DNA of 64,000 nt, from positions 9,956,457 through 10,020,456 of the forward strand of contig CM040442.1 in the NCBI GenBank assembly GCA_022749755.1, in the 5' to 3' direction. Source of the stretch: Azadirachta indica. Taxonomy: Eukaryota; Streptophyta; Magnoliopsida; Sapindales; Meliaceae. Numbering within the stretch: the first letter of the stretch is position 1; each line of letters begins with the position of its first letter. The translations under genes and the position numbers were made by a program. Below, piece after piece: positions 21,700 to 33,398 of this stretch. Under the pieces are notes generated by a model. That model saw nothing but the letters and a program-made list of their open reading frames with translations. It made no database searches and was not told the origin of the DNA.

Positions 21700-22470
21700 T
21701 TAATTAATTTATTAGATTGATTAATCTTAATAATTTAAAAAATATTTAATAAAATTTTTATATCTTAAAAAATATCAATTATATTATTTTTAATAATTAT
21801 TTTTTATGAAAAAAATATTTTTAAATGTCTAATTGAAAATAAATATAATATTAATTATAAGTATCTTTTATAATATAAATATAAGGAAATATTTATTAAT
21901 ATATTATAACAAAAAATATAAATTTATTTATTTTGTAACATATTTATTATGATTATATTGTAATTTAAATTAAATATATCTAATAAAGGTCAGTTGACGA
22001 ATTCCCGATCACAGTGTGGACTGTTAAAGGTAGAAGTCACGAGCAAAGCTGTACATGCACACAGCTCGTCAATGAATTTTTGCTCCACACGTGCCCCATG
22101 ACTTTGGGCCAGATGACGAAAAAAATTCAAATGGATCCGGCTCAAGTGGGGAATATCTTGACAATTTGGTTTAGGCCATTAAGAGGGACAAAAAAGAATA
22201 GACTTTTTCACATATTCGAACAAATTTTACTAATTAATATTAAGTGATAAAATTTAATATTAATAATATATAACTAAAATATAAATACATAATAAAAATA
22301 AAAATGTTGTAAAATAAATAATATATTATATATTAACAAATATTATATTAATAATGTACTATAAAATAATATTGTTATTATTATATATTTTATTAATGTA
22401 TTTTAAATATGTGCATTATATTTTACTGATTTTAGGAGTACAATCATCTTTTTATAATAAATTATAACCT
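21700..22470. repeat. AT-rich element with GC-richer centre
   Basis: Two very AT-rich arms (21700-21985 and 22240-22470) surround a 240-base GC-richer core. Parts resemble 14200-14800 in direct or reverse orientation (for example TTATAGTACATT...AATATAA words). The block is missing from the paralogous copy, where 46215 joins directly to sequence like 22580. No coding potential was recognised; the 77-residue open frame in the core has no family likeness. Confidence 0.4.
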
Positions 22471-23339
22471 TATTATGAGAAAATTCGATGTGATAGGGAA
22501 ATCAATAGGCTAGAGTTGGGTCGAGGACCAAATCAAAGACATGAAGGACAATCATCACAATAGTTATCACTACAGCGCGCATGCTTATTTATCAAAATGT
22601 CTAAATAAAAATATTTTACATATTAATTTTATACTACATGCTTTAATTTTCCATATATTGCATGCAGTAAAAAATCCTATTGAATAACACTAACATCCAT
22701 TATCTTATTAAAATTAAAATATTAATTTCTTTAACTTGCATCTTAACAAATACCTAATTTAATAGATAATGTGACAAAAAAAAAAGCAATAATATCCTAG
22801 TACAAAAATATAGAAAAATTTTACAAAATTTAAAAATTGAAATCAAAATATAACAAACTATTCCTGAATAAAATAGTTATTGAAATAAAAATTTGTAACA
22901 AATGTTTGATTTTAATAATTTTCAGATGAAATTATCAAAGAGAGGTAAAAAAATAAAATAAAAATAAAGAAAAACTGTTTTTGACTTCTAATTAACCATA
23001 ATTAGAAGAGTTGATAAGTCGTTTAGGAGAAAGTCTGTAAGTCAAAGAGAGAAAAAAAATGACAATAAAATTAATATATGTGAACTTATTTGTCTAAATA
23101 AAGAAAATATTACCATCTTGGTCACAGTAAAAGTTACCTTGACACCTAAAGAATACATTTATAATTACAATAATATGAGGTGTACTATGAGGGGTACACG
23201 TACAAATTATATAATTATGTGTAATTATATAAAACATATGACAACTATATAAATATCATTACATTAATTTATATTAATATAGTATATATAAATTGAGAAA
23301 AAGTTAATATACAAATATTTAAATCATTATCTCAAGTTT
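22471..23339. other. non-coding AT-rich sequence
   Basis: No gene seen. 22580-22680 and 23225-23300 match 46225-46320 and 46330-46390 in the second copy. Confidence 0.5.
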
Positions 23340-25390
23340 AAAATTAGGATAATCGTCAGTTTTATCCATTTGTTAACAATCTTCACAAATAGTTTTAATT
23401 TTTTGAAAATCATTAGCAGTACTCCTTTTAACACTAAAGTGACACATTTAGCCTTACTGTAATACTTTGTGTGCACTGTGTAGAGGCAAGAATCACCTTA
23501 TAGAATATAAAGAAAAAATTAAATCTATATGTATAATTTGTAATGTATATTTTGTACACAAAATAAATTATTTATATATAATTAAATTAATTATCTCTTA
23601 AAAAAACTTAAAAAATTTAACTAATTAAAGATAAGGGAACGCTACATCTACGCTCTTATTAGATTCGACTTTTTACAATTTTCGCCCTATTAAAAAAAAA
23701 ATATATATATATATAGAATTTCCCCTATCATTAGTTTTTGTATTAATTTTTTATAAAATTTCAAGTTTATCTTTACTGAATTGACCCGTTAGTTTTTTTG
23801 TTAATTTTTTAAAAAATTTCAAGTTTATCTTTAATGAGTTGACCCAAATTATGGATCCAATTCACCTAACTGAACCAGAAAAAAATTTTAAAAATTTTGA
23901 TTGTAAAGTGGCTTGATCCCTTACCCTATGTATGAATGCAAGGGTTCAAACCACCAAAGTAAACAAATTATTACATTCTATTTATATGTTATATTATATA
24001 TATATATATATATATCAAAATATTATATTTATATTGTAACATTAAATTTTAAATGTAATGAATATATAATTTTTTATTATTAAACTAATAATTATGTTCT
24101 ATATATTTAAACAAAATTTTTTATTCTATTTAAATTAAATAAAATATTTTCAGTAAACAAATTGGAGAAAAAATCAACTAATAATTTATTTATAACATTA
24201 AAAATTGTATATGAATTTGTAAACTCAAATCAACTTATACAAATTATTAAAAAAATTATTTTTGTAACATTAAAGTAATAACTATTTTTTAAATAAAAAA
24301 ATTAAATATGAAATTTACATATAATATTGATTTATAAAAATCATAGAGATTGTTGTATTAAACTAATAATAATTTTGTATGAGATTAAACTAATAATTTT
24401 AAATAATTGAATATGAATTTGAATTTAGTTTTTAATAATTTTTAGTATCTAATAATTTTAAACAATTAAATTAACTATAACTTTATAAATTGATTTAGTT
24501 TTATATATTAATAATAAAATCTAATAAATTAATAGTTAAATCTTTATCTAAAAAAAATATTAGTTTAATACTTTAATATGTATGACAATATTAATTTTTT
24601 ACAAGATATATATATTCACTTATTACAAGCAATTTATTTAAGGATAGTTTGATCAAGTGGTTGAACCCTTGCATTTTTTTTTTTTTTTTGTGATGGAGTG
24701 CAAGATTCAATTCGCACAGTAAACAAATTGTTTTCGACCTATCCGAATTAGAATTATAACCCAAATTTAAATCATCGAAACTAGTGTAGACAAAATGATA
24801 AACTCACAAAAAATCGTTAATTTTAACCAAAAAAATTAACAGTAAAGGAGATTTCATATATTTTTTTCTAACGAGAAAATTGTAAAAGATGAAATGTAAT
24901 AAGGAGGTAGATATAGTTTTCCCTAAATAGAACTAATAAATTTATTATTATTATTATCATTATTATTAATATAAAATATATTATATCAAAATCAACCCTT
25001 ATGTGAAATTAGTTAATTAAAAGTAATACCAAATGATTTATTCATTCTATGTAATTAATTAATTGTTTAATTTTTTAAGAGATTAATTTAATTTAATTAT
25101 ATATATAAATATTTTTTTTTGACAAAATATACATTACAAACTATACATATAAGGTTAATTTATGTTTTTATTATATAAGGTTATTTTTATCTTTGCACTG
25201 ATAAAATTAGTTACAATACGGGTAAATGTGTTAAAAATGAATAAATCTGTGATTGGCTATTAAAAAGAGCACTATTGATAATTTTAAAAAGTTGAGGTAT
25301 CTGTGAAGATTGTCAATAAATCTGTGAATAAAGCTAAACATTATCCTTACAATTATTGGTTCAACTGACAATTTACGTAATATTAGAGTA
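23340..25390. mobile_element. long inverted-repeat element hosting a nested insertion
   Basis: The left arm around 23350-23580 (GTCAGTTTTATCCA, CAATCTTCACAAATAG, TTTGTAATGTATATTTTG) pairs with the right arm around 25120-25380 in reverse. The second copy at 46430-47140 shows the same two arms close together, without the 1.3-kb nested element. It is non-coding. The exact ends are not resolved. Confidence 0.6.
23635..24923. mobile_element. MULE-like non-autonomous TIR element
   Basis: 1289 bases. Left end GGGAACGCTACATCTACGCT pairs with the complement of the right end (GGGAAAACTATATCTACCTC), and similarity continues through TTTTACAATTTTC. The flanks are 9-base near-duplicates TAAAGATAA (23626-23634) and TAAATAGAA (24924-24932). 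The paralogous locus keeps one uninterrupted TAAATAGAA (46713-46721), which supports insertion at this point. The 9-base duplication points to the Mutator superfamily. No transposase is present. Confidence 0.85.
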
Positions 25391-26094
25391 AGTTTTACCA
25401 TACAATGGAATAGCATGAAATCAAAATAAATTTCAAATAAATTTAGTTTTTAGTATAATTGATAAACTTAGAGGAAATACATTAAATAAATCTTAGAGTT
25501 TATTTTGATAATTTTGTAGCAAAATATTTTATTTTGTAGATAAGAAAATAAAAAATGAGAAAGAAAAAAATCTTTAAGAAGTTCTTTATTTCGTTAATCT
25601 TATAATATTATATTACAAACAAATTAATTTATCAACAAATTGATTACTTTTTGACATCGAGTGAATTTTTTTTTTATCAAAACATATTGTTTAAATTTAA
25701 TTATTTAATTTTGTTAGTTTTTTATTATTTTAACAAATTTTTTATTAAGAAAATAAATATAAAAAATTCTAAAATTATTTAAAATGAAAAATTGTAAATA
25801 ATTATGAAGGACTTAAGTGACTGTATTAAAAACTTTTTTAAAGTACTTGTTTGACTAAAATGATAATTATAAAATTTTTATAATCATTTATTAAATAAAA
25901 TGAATATTCATGTAATTAACTAGATTTTAATATGTGGTCAAGCCTCGTCCCCATTCATGGCCTAATTTTGGAACGAGGATGAAATATATCCCTAAACCCA
26001 ACCTGATTCTTGATTTTTTTTTTACAGTCATCTTCCTCAATCCTTGATTCGAACAAGTTAGGCCCTCGACCTCACTTGGATTTTTGCCATCCTC
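25391..26094. other. non-coding sequence before BAHD relic
   Basis: AT-rich, shared with 47140-47880. The last 150 bases (25935-26090) end in TTTTTGCCATCCTC, which read backwards resembles the GATGGCAAAAA start of a hAT-like repeat and abuts the BAHD relic. Confidence 0.5.
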
Positions 26095-26253
26095 ACACGT
26101 GGCTATGCTTTTGTTGGGGTGAAAGAGCAGGCTGCCATTCTCTTCCAGACTAGCGGCCGTAAAGGAGTTGAAGCATAGATTATCTTACCTAGTGAAAAAA
26201 TGGCTAATTTTGTAAAAGACCGTAAAATCCCAACTTATGTGTCTCTCAACTAA
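26095..26253 (+). pseudogene. relic C-terminus of a second BAHD-type gene (copy A)
   Basis: In one frame the + strand reads GVKEQAAILFQTSGRKGVEA, then TAG, then IILPSEKMANFVKDRKIPTY and VSLN before TAA at 26251-26253. This matches the last 45-50 residues of BAHD enzymes (pattern ...DGxGVEAWVTLxEExMxxFExDPELLxFASLN). The stop replaces the conserved Trp. It differs from the C-terminus of the intact gene here (which ends PFMSKRARL), so it comes from another BAHD subtype. The copy at 47880-48038 has the same stop. Confidence 0.75.
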
Positions 26254-26504
26254 AGAATTGAAAGCAATATGTCTAATGATCTTAAATAATCTTTTCTCTT
26301 TTTCCATATAATTAAAGATTTGATGTAGATTCAAACTTGGGGGATGTTTTTCTAGTTTTTAATATGTAGCTATATGATAAGATGTTGGCTAAGAAGATTA
26401 TCAAGATTCTGTTGTGAATTATATCATATTCCTTTGAGCATGGCCTGAGTATTTTCTGGGTCAATTTGGTTTTCAATAAATTTTAAAAATCAAATCAAAC
26501 CATT

Positions 26505-26840
26505 TAAGGTTTCAACTAAAGCTCAAATGAATTATGCCACCACAAAAAAAAAGAGTTATTGGTTGTTGTTTATGCATTCGATAAGTTTTGCTCTTACTTG
26601 ATTGGCTCAAAGGTAATACTCTACATGGACCATTCAGCCATCATGTACTTGCTTGTGAAGAAAGATGCCAAACCAGCCATCATTCAGTGGGTGCTTTTAC
26701 TTCAAGAATTTGATTAGGAGATTATAGACAAAAAGGGTCCAAAAATCTTATAACTGACCACTTATCTAGATTGGAACTAGAAAAGAGTGAAGACAGTTCT
26801 ACAAGTGCCATTAATGAAGTATTTTCAGATGAGTAACTTT
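26505..26840 (+). pseudogene. gypsy RNase H fragment
   Basis: Sense [20 protein letters not shown] then [20 protein letters not shown], the RNase H core of Ty3/gypsy elements with its DHSA motif. It begins directly at the truncation point. A TAG after LLQEFD and later stops break the frame. Confidence 0.85.
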
Positions 26841-26989
26841 TTCCTCTCAAGACAATGAGCATTCCCTGGTATGCAGACATTGTGAATTATTTGGCTTGCG
26901 ACATTCTCCTTAAAGATTGGTCATTTCAGTAAAAAAAGAAGTTTTTTTTAAAGGTTAAACATTATTATTGGGAGGATCTATATCTTTAC

Positions 26990-28140
26990 AAGCAGTGCTC
27001 GGACCAAATAATTAGGCAGTGCATTCTAGAAGCGGAAATGGTAAATATTCTAAAGCATTGTCACTCATTAGAATATGGGGGACACTTTAGTGGAATTAAA
27101 ACAGTAGCTAAGGTACTTCAATTTGGTTTCTATTGGCCTATACTATTCAAGGACTCTCATACATTTGTTGCTGCTTATGACCGATGCCAAAGGTCAGAAA
27201 ATATATCTCGAAGGAATGAAATACCCCTTAACAATATTCTTGAAGTGCAGCTGTATGACGTGTGGGGTATAGACTTCATGGGGCCTTTTACATTATCCTT
27301 TATCAAATCAATATATTTTAGTAGTGGTAGATTATGTCTCAAAGTAGGTAGAAGCGATAGCTTGCTGTAACAATAATGCAACGGTGGTCTCAAACTTTCT
27401 ACATAAGCATATTTTCACCTAGTTTGGCACCCCTTAAGCGATTATTAGTGATGATGGGAAGCATTTTTGCAACCGTTAGTTTTAATTGTTGTTGACAAAG
27501 TATGGTGTAACTCACTACGTAGCTACTACTTACCACCCTCAAATAATCGATTAAGTGGAAATTTCAAATAGAGAGTTGAAAATAATTTTGGAGAAGAAAA
27601 TTAGCACTTCAAGAAAGAATTGGTCAAAAAAATTGGATGATGCACTATGGGCTTAACATACGACATTCAAAACACCCATTGGAATGTTTTTCTATAAGCT
27701 AGCGTTTGGAAAAGCTTGCCATCTTCTGGCTGAGCTTGAACAGAAGACATATTGGGCAATGAAGATGTTGAATTTAGACATGAAGGCCACTGGAGAGAAG
27801 AGGTTGTTACAACTCAATGAAATGGAAGAGTTTAGAAATGAAGCATATTAGAATGCTTAAATTTACAAGGAGTGTACGACGAAGTGGCATGACAAACATA
27901 TTTCGAAGCGAGAATTTGAAGCTAGTCAGAAGGTGTTATTGTAGAATTCTCGTCTTCAACTTTTTCTTGGAAAATTGCATTCTCGATGGTCAAGTCCTTT
28001 TATAGTGATTCGTGTGTTTTCATATGGTACAGTTGAAATTAGTCATGAAACTAAAGAAACATTCAAAGTGAATGGACAACGGTTGAAGCACTACATGGAA
28101 AATGAATTCGAGCAATGCAAGATCGTGATTACCTTGGCTA
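26990..28140 (+). pseudogene. gypsy integrase, decayed
   Basis: The zinc-binding domain is visible as HCHSLEYGGHF (27056 on), with the cysteines in AAYDRCQRS near 27175. The first core Asp lies in WGIDFMGPF (about 27262-27290). The second is in ISDDGKHF (about 27445-27470), and the Glu in VEISNREL (27555-27578). The C-terminal part reads KWHDKHISKREFEASQKVLL, then GKLHSRWSSPF and FKVNGQRLKHY. The order and motif wording fit Athila/Tat-type integrase. Stops (for example at 27367-27369 and within VLL*NSRLQ) and frame changes make it inactive. Confidence 0.88.
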
Positions 28141-29234
28141 GTGCTTTTAAGTGTTTTTGGTTGCTGTGGTCGCACTCTGTCCAATTGAAGTTATTAAATT
28201 TAGTGCTTTTTGGGAGCCAACCCTATTTTTATATCTTTTGTTTAGTTTAAATTTTCAATTGAGTTATAGTGTTGTGTTTTAATAGTTATTTTACTAATTT
28301 TTGTGTGTTTTTTCTTTTTTTTTTTTTTTTTTTTTGCAGATGGAGATATTGCTGATGCTTGAGAGCAGTATAGAGAATTTTTCTTTTGTTCGAGGATGAG
28401 AAACATTAAGTTTAGAAAGGTCAACTTGTTTTAACATAAAAGCTCGTTCATAGCCGTTCATGGAAGTCATAAATTTTTATTCTAGAGGACTAAAATGCAA
28501 ACAAATGAGTACTAAATGCAAAAATATCAAAATACAGATCTACATTCAAAATAATTAAAGGTAAGAGGGTTCAATTGACATTTATCGAACAAATTTCCTT
28601 TGTTGGCAGAATTAGTGGCGTGACTGTTCCATGCATTCTACCTCCTGGCCCCTACACAAAAACCCCTGTTACAAATTTTCTTCCTCTTATTAATTTTTTC
28701 TTCCACTTCCAACATAAACACTTCATTCTCTCCTTTTCCTACAACACAAGCACTCTCATTACAAATTCTCTTCACTGAATTACCATCCTATAAGCACAAC
28801 CACATAACAATTGAAGTTCAAGTCTGCCTTATTTTCCATTTTTAACTTCATTTTTTACTTTGGTGCCTAAGTTGGAGAAACTTTTGAATTGTGGTATTTG
28901 TTGACTCGATGATTTGAGGTCAGAAATCTTGTAAAAGTTATGGTTTATTGCTGTATTAAAAGTGATTGTGTTTGTTTGTGCTTTTCTTTGGTGTAAAGGA
29001 AAGGCCTTGGAGTTGGATTGGGTTGGTTGTCAAAGCTGTATATCAAATGTTTGACAAAATGTTTAAATAAGGTTTAGTGTAAAAATCTTGAGTTTGCTTA
29101 TGAGGAAACAATTGGAGAGTATTCTAGGAGTGAAAGGCTAGTAGTACAAGTGAATTGAAGTGCAAGAGAGGGGGTAGGACAAGTGTACATTCTAAGTGGT
29201 CGATGAATTGCCAGAAAGAAATTTTTAAAGAAGA
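28141..29234 (+). other. Athila-type internal spacer
   Basis: Non-coding sequence between the integrase and the 3' frame. It contains a T homopolymer (about 28316-28335) followed by GCAGATGGAG, which looks like a splice acceptor. Such a site is plausible for expression of a downstream frame in this element class, but that is inference. Confidence 0.5.
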
Positions 29235-30450
29235 ATGGCACCAAAAAAAGGTAGCTCGTCACAAGCTTCACCCTTTTTTGATAGTAGAAGATTCATTTCG
29301 TCCAAAGTAGAGAAAAAATTTACAAAATTTGAAAACGATGAGAAAGCAATAATAAGATAGCAGGTATTCAAACTGAGCTCGGGAGATGGAGAGATTTTGC
29401 AATTTATATAGGATCAGAAATGGGAATCACTTACTAATTATCCTACTAAGTAGCAATGTCATTAATGCGAGAATTCTATGTGAATGCTTCAGTGAACAGA
29501 GATAATGATTGAATGTATGCTAGGGAAAAAAGATTTTCGTTCAGTCTAAAGGCCATCACCTCATATTATGGCTTACCCCCTATTGATGAAGAAGAGGATT
29601 TATATGATGCATTCAAGAGAAATGAAGACAACTACACTATGATCATCAAAGAGTTATGTGTTCCTGGCAAACAACGGTTAAAAGGACGAGGTAAAAATAA
29701 TAAATCTCTCACTTTCCCAGAAAATACACTTAATAGGTACACTAAGCCTTGACATAAATGCATTTGATCCAATCTCATGCCTATTTCCCACCTCAATAAA
29801 ATCACAGCAAAGAGAGCCGCATTGCTCTATTATATTTGTGCTAACATTACAATTGATATAGGGAAGGTGAAACGAGAAAGTTTGGTCGCATCTATTGAAC
29901 CAAAAATAATAGGAGGACATATATGCCCTTCTCTCATTACTGCCTTATACTTAAAGACAGAGGTAAGGGTAAAAAAATAGAGTACAAGGTAAATCCAAAC
30001 TCTCCAATTAACAGAGTAGCAATTTCCAAATTCAATTGTTGGGTAGGAGGTGTATCTGTCTAATCCAGATTAGGCTTCAGTGTGAATAACGATAATTAAG
30101 TCCCACTGCCACATAAGCCATTGCCTAGACTTAGGAAAGGCCCCTTAAATACAATTCTAGCGAAGCATCATTTGGCCTACGAAGCAAGATTGTGGCATCA
30201 ACAAAAGAATTATGAAGTCGGTTCTTCATCCTTATCCTATTAGGATTCTATGCAATCATGGATCGCTGATATGTACCAACGAATTATTCAGCAAGGATAT
30301 CAGATTCATAACATCGGACAAAAGCAATAAAGGATGTATTAATACCAAGTAGATTGCTTTAACACTTTTGCTTTATACTTTCACAGTTGCACCCCGATGC
30401 TCAACTCCAGCCATTTCCATAATTTCTGCCACCCTAGGGAGAGAACAATG
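29235..30450 (+). pseudogene. 3' open-frame remnant of Athila/Tat element (plant transposon protein-like)
   Basis: A possible start at 29235 gives MAPKKGSSSQASPFFDSRRF. Further on the sense reads FSLKAITSYYGLPPIDEEED (29530-29600), LNKITAKRAALLYYICANIT and IDIGKVKRE, then HICPSLITALYL (29920-29950). This run resembles the 'putative plant transposon protein' domain often found as a separate gene 3' of pol in Athila/Tat elements (segments around KAINxYYGLP and RAxLLYxI..G.xIDVGKI). Stops at several places show decay. The identification is from memory of the family and needs a profile search. Confidence 0.6.
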
Positions 30451-31876
30451 ACAATGCACAATGAAAGGCAAGATTCATACATCTTGCCTCCCAGGTATGA
30501 TCACCATGTTTTCTCTTTTAAGTTTTCCATGCTTAAACATTAGGGACAATGTTTAAATTAAGTGTGAGGGAAGAAATGGTATTATAGAAGTGTTTTGTAG
30601 GGAAATGCTATATAGATTATGCTGATCATGCCACCAATTACACACAAAATTTTTTTTAAAGTTTTAGTTTGAATTATCATGTCCTTAGGAGTCTTTGTTT
30701 GCATTTTTGTTTTGTTTTATTTTTTGTCATTTTTAAGTCTTTTCTTTGGGCTTGTTTTTGTTGAGCACGCTTTTTTCTAAGCTGAATGGAAAACCAATGA
30801 CATAATTATGATGGTGAATGCTTGAATTGGGAAAAATGATAAATGTTATCATAATCCTTGCGTTTGACTTATTGGCAAAAATTATTTTACTTGATAGTTC
30901 CTCAAAAGGAATTGAGCACTAAGTCACAACTGCTTGGTTGTTTGAATTAAAGGAGGTTGAGCCTTAGTGAATTTAGTTGATGGTCACTTGAGGTAAAATT
31001 TTAAGGAATATTTCATTAAGGAAACAAATTAGGCCATCCTTGATAAGTGTGAGCCTTTCAAGCATTTTAAAGAGAATCAATCCTTAGTTCATCCCATTTG
31101 AGCCTAAATTTTCTTTTGTTCTACCATTAAAAAAAAAAAAAGAGGTTGGGTGGAGTATGAAAAATAAGCCGAACTCTTACCGAGTAACCGAATTTCATGC
31201 CAAGGAAAGCATTGAGAATTCACGTCAAAAGGTAAGAGAAAGGTCGATTGTGGATGGAATTGCGAAAACTAAGTTGATTTCTTACTAAGTAACTAAGTTT
31301 CACGCCTAGATAAGCATAGAGAATTCGCATCAGAAGGTAAGGGTAAGGCCAAAATTTTCAATAAGGAAAAAAAAAAAGAAAGAGAGGTTCTAGGAGAATT
31401 ATGGTAATTAGGGGGCGAAACTTCACTTAAAGAACCTAAAATCCCCTACCTTAACCTTGGCCTATCAGTACAAGCCCTGAGGATCCTTAATGTAATATCC
31501 TAATTCATTAGTGGAGGGTGATTTACAGACTAAGCATGGACTTCCCTCAGTGTTCAAATTAAGCTTAATTGTAAGCATAATCTAAACCGAATTGAAGGAC
31601 ACCATGAGTGACAATTCGCACACGAACGAGGAACTCTTATGCAAAATGAATTTTGTTCTTCAAGTTAGATTGCGGGACAAAGTGACGGTATTTTGAAATT
31701 TCCCTTAACTTAAGCATTATACTCGATCTATAAGGCTTGATATAGCTTTGGCAAAAAAATGTCGCTCAATTGTTAAGTAATCTAAATTGTGGTTGTTTGG
31801 ATAAATTCTTTCCCTATTTCTATTAGTTTTATTTAATTTACTTTAGGACAAGCCAATATTCAAGTGTAGGGATATT
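30451..31876 (+). other. Athila-type 3' untranslated region with repeats and purine tracts
   Basis: Contains TTAAACATTAGGGACAATG with AAGTGTGAGGGAAG (30535-30575), and again GGACAAGCC...AAGTGTAGGGATATT (31850-31876) directly before the LTR, the latter being the probable purine tract. Between them, 31165-31350 holds two diverged tandem units. Confidence 0.7.
31165..31350 (+). repeat. two tandem units inside Athila-type element
   Basis: Sequence around CTCTTACCGAGTAACCGAAT, TTCATGCCAAGGAAAGCAT and GAGAATTCACGTCAAAAGGT recurs about 115-120 bases later in diverged form (TTCTTACTAAGTAACTAAGT ... GAGAATTCGCATCAGAAGGT). Confidence 0.75.
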
Positions 31877-33090
31877 TGATAAGTGCGTAAAACAAGCGCT
31901 TAGTTTTGTTTGTTTAATCCTTAATTTTCATTAAAATTTGATATGTTTTAACTGTATGTTGCAGATTAGGAGAGAATTGACCTTTCAAAGCGAATTCGAT
32001 TTAAAAAGGATGATTTTGGCTCGAAAAGAATGATGTTTGGGGACCAAATTATAGGAGATTCAAGGGCCAAAATGCAAGACATTTGGGGATTAAAGTGCAA
32101 AAGAATTAGGAACTCATTTGCAAGGTTTTCAAACCTTGGAAAAAGACAGCATGACATGGCTACGCCAAAGTTTGGCACGGTTGCACCATCCTTGCCTTCT
32201 TGCTTGCACCCCTGCTCTATTTTGGTGCCTTAGCTCTTACTGCACGCAACTTGGACATCCTCTGGGCTTAATCTAAGCTCTAAGATCAGATTTGAATGGC
32301 TAAATTTGGGAAAGAATTAGGTTATACATGTATTTGGGTATTGGATAGAGCAGCCACTTTTGGAAAGTGTTTGGCTTGCAAGAAATGGAAAACAGAGAGA
32401 AAAAGAGAGAAAACTTGGAGGAAAAGAGTGGGATTGGAGGAATTTTGGAAGTTCAAGTCCAGATTTCTGAAGATTAAAGCTCTCCTAACCTAGTTTTATC
32501 TCTTTCCCATGTTTTAAATTTTGTCCTAAATCGAATAATTTTGTGTTTATTGAGATTAAGTTATCAATTGTTAAATTCTTGACTTGTAGATTTGAACTTC
32601 ATCTAATGATTAGGTAAATTGTATGCTAGATAGAGATGTACTATTATAATTTACGTAGTTTTTTTAAAAATTATCACTAATCGTAATGCGCTTCCATTTA
32701 ACTAGATTCACATAGAGATATAATGAATTATTGAATGTGAAGTAAGTTCGGCTGATCTCAAGAGAGATTGTCGAATAAAGTAGAATAATCATCTAGTGGT
32801 ACAGATATTAAATCAGAATAATATCAATTGAATAATTGGATGTGGGCTAATATGATAAGATCATTAGCTTGAGATTTTTCCATTAGTTGAATCCTTTAAT
32901 TAAGTTGCTTAGTAATCAATTTTAGTTTATTCAAGTTTCTCAATCAATCCATTTCAAATTTTTTAGATGAATTCATAAATTAATCATTTTCCATAATTAT
33001 TGGATTAACTTTTCTCGTGGGACCGACACTCTCTCATCACTATATTGCTTGCTTGCGACACATACACTTGCGTTCGTAATATATGCAACA
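31877..33090 (+). repeat. Athila/Tat-type 3' LTR upstream of intact BAHD gene
   Basis: About 1214 bases from TGATAAGTGCG to ATGCAACA. The start word and the end segment TTTTCTCGTGGGACCGACAC with CTTGCTTGCGACACATACAC are typical of Athila/Tat LTRs. No second LTR is present. Its last base lies about 310 bases before the start codon of the intact BAHD gene, in the same orientation. Confidence 0.8.
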
Positions 33091-33331
33091 TTCATGTATA
33101 AATAAAATAGTAACTTTATTTTTAAATAGCTGTTAGTTATTGACCAAACAAACAAATAATGTAAGATACTTATATTTTTATTGTTTTTATTGTATTTCTT
33201 TGAATATTTAAGCTTTAGGGTTCGAATAGTCAGATTATGTGAACTTAAAAGAAATCCAAACATCAATCAAAATTATTGTGGCTTGATTCTTACAATCTTA
33301 TATCCACTATATTTTAATGCTTAAATTTGAA

Positions 33332-33339
33332 TATATAAA
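33332..33339 (+). promoter_or_regulatory. putative TATA box of the intact BAHD gene
   Basis: TATATAAA lies 60 bases before the start codon. The region 33094-33398 is shared with 63726-64000, where the box is altered to ATACAAAT. Confidence 0.6.
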
Positions 33340-33398
33340 GATGTAATTGTACTTGAGCCAATCATCAAATCCACTTTTCTTCTTACAGGAGAATAGAA

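Larger units (their letters stand above)
26505..33090 (+). mobile_element. Athila/Tat-type gypsy element, 5'-truncated
   Basis: Starts abruptly inside pol (RNase H) where similarity to 48285 of the paralogous unit stops. It then holds integrase, a long spacer, a 3' open-frame remnant, two versions of the plant gypsy ACATT.GGGACAATG / ACAAG..AGTGTAGGG tract, and a 3' LTR ending at 33090. The 5' LTR, gag, protease and RT are missing. After the LTR the sequence is the BAHD promoter region (from 33094). Confidence 0.85.

Noticed and set aside
22014..22247. 77-residue open frame in the GC-richer core of the AT-rich element
   Set aside because: No recognised domain, no paralogous conservation; kept only as part of the repeat description.
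31966..32493. Open frames of 65-70 residues on both strands around 32000-32500
   Set aside because: They fall inside the Athila/Tat-type LTR, which is not expected to code; no family likeness.
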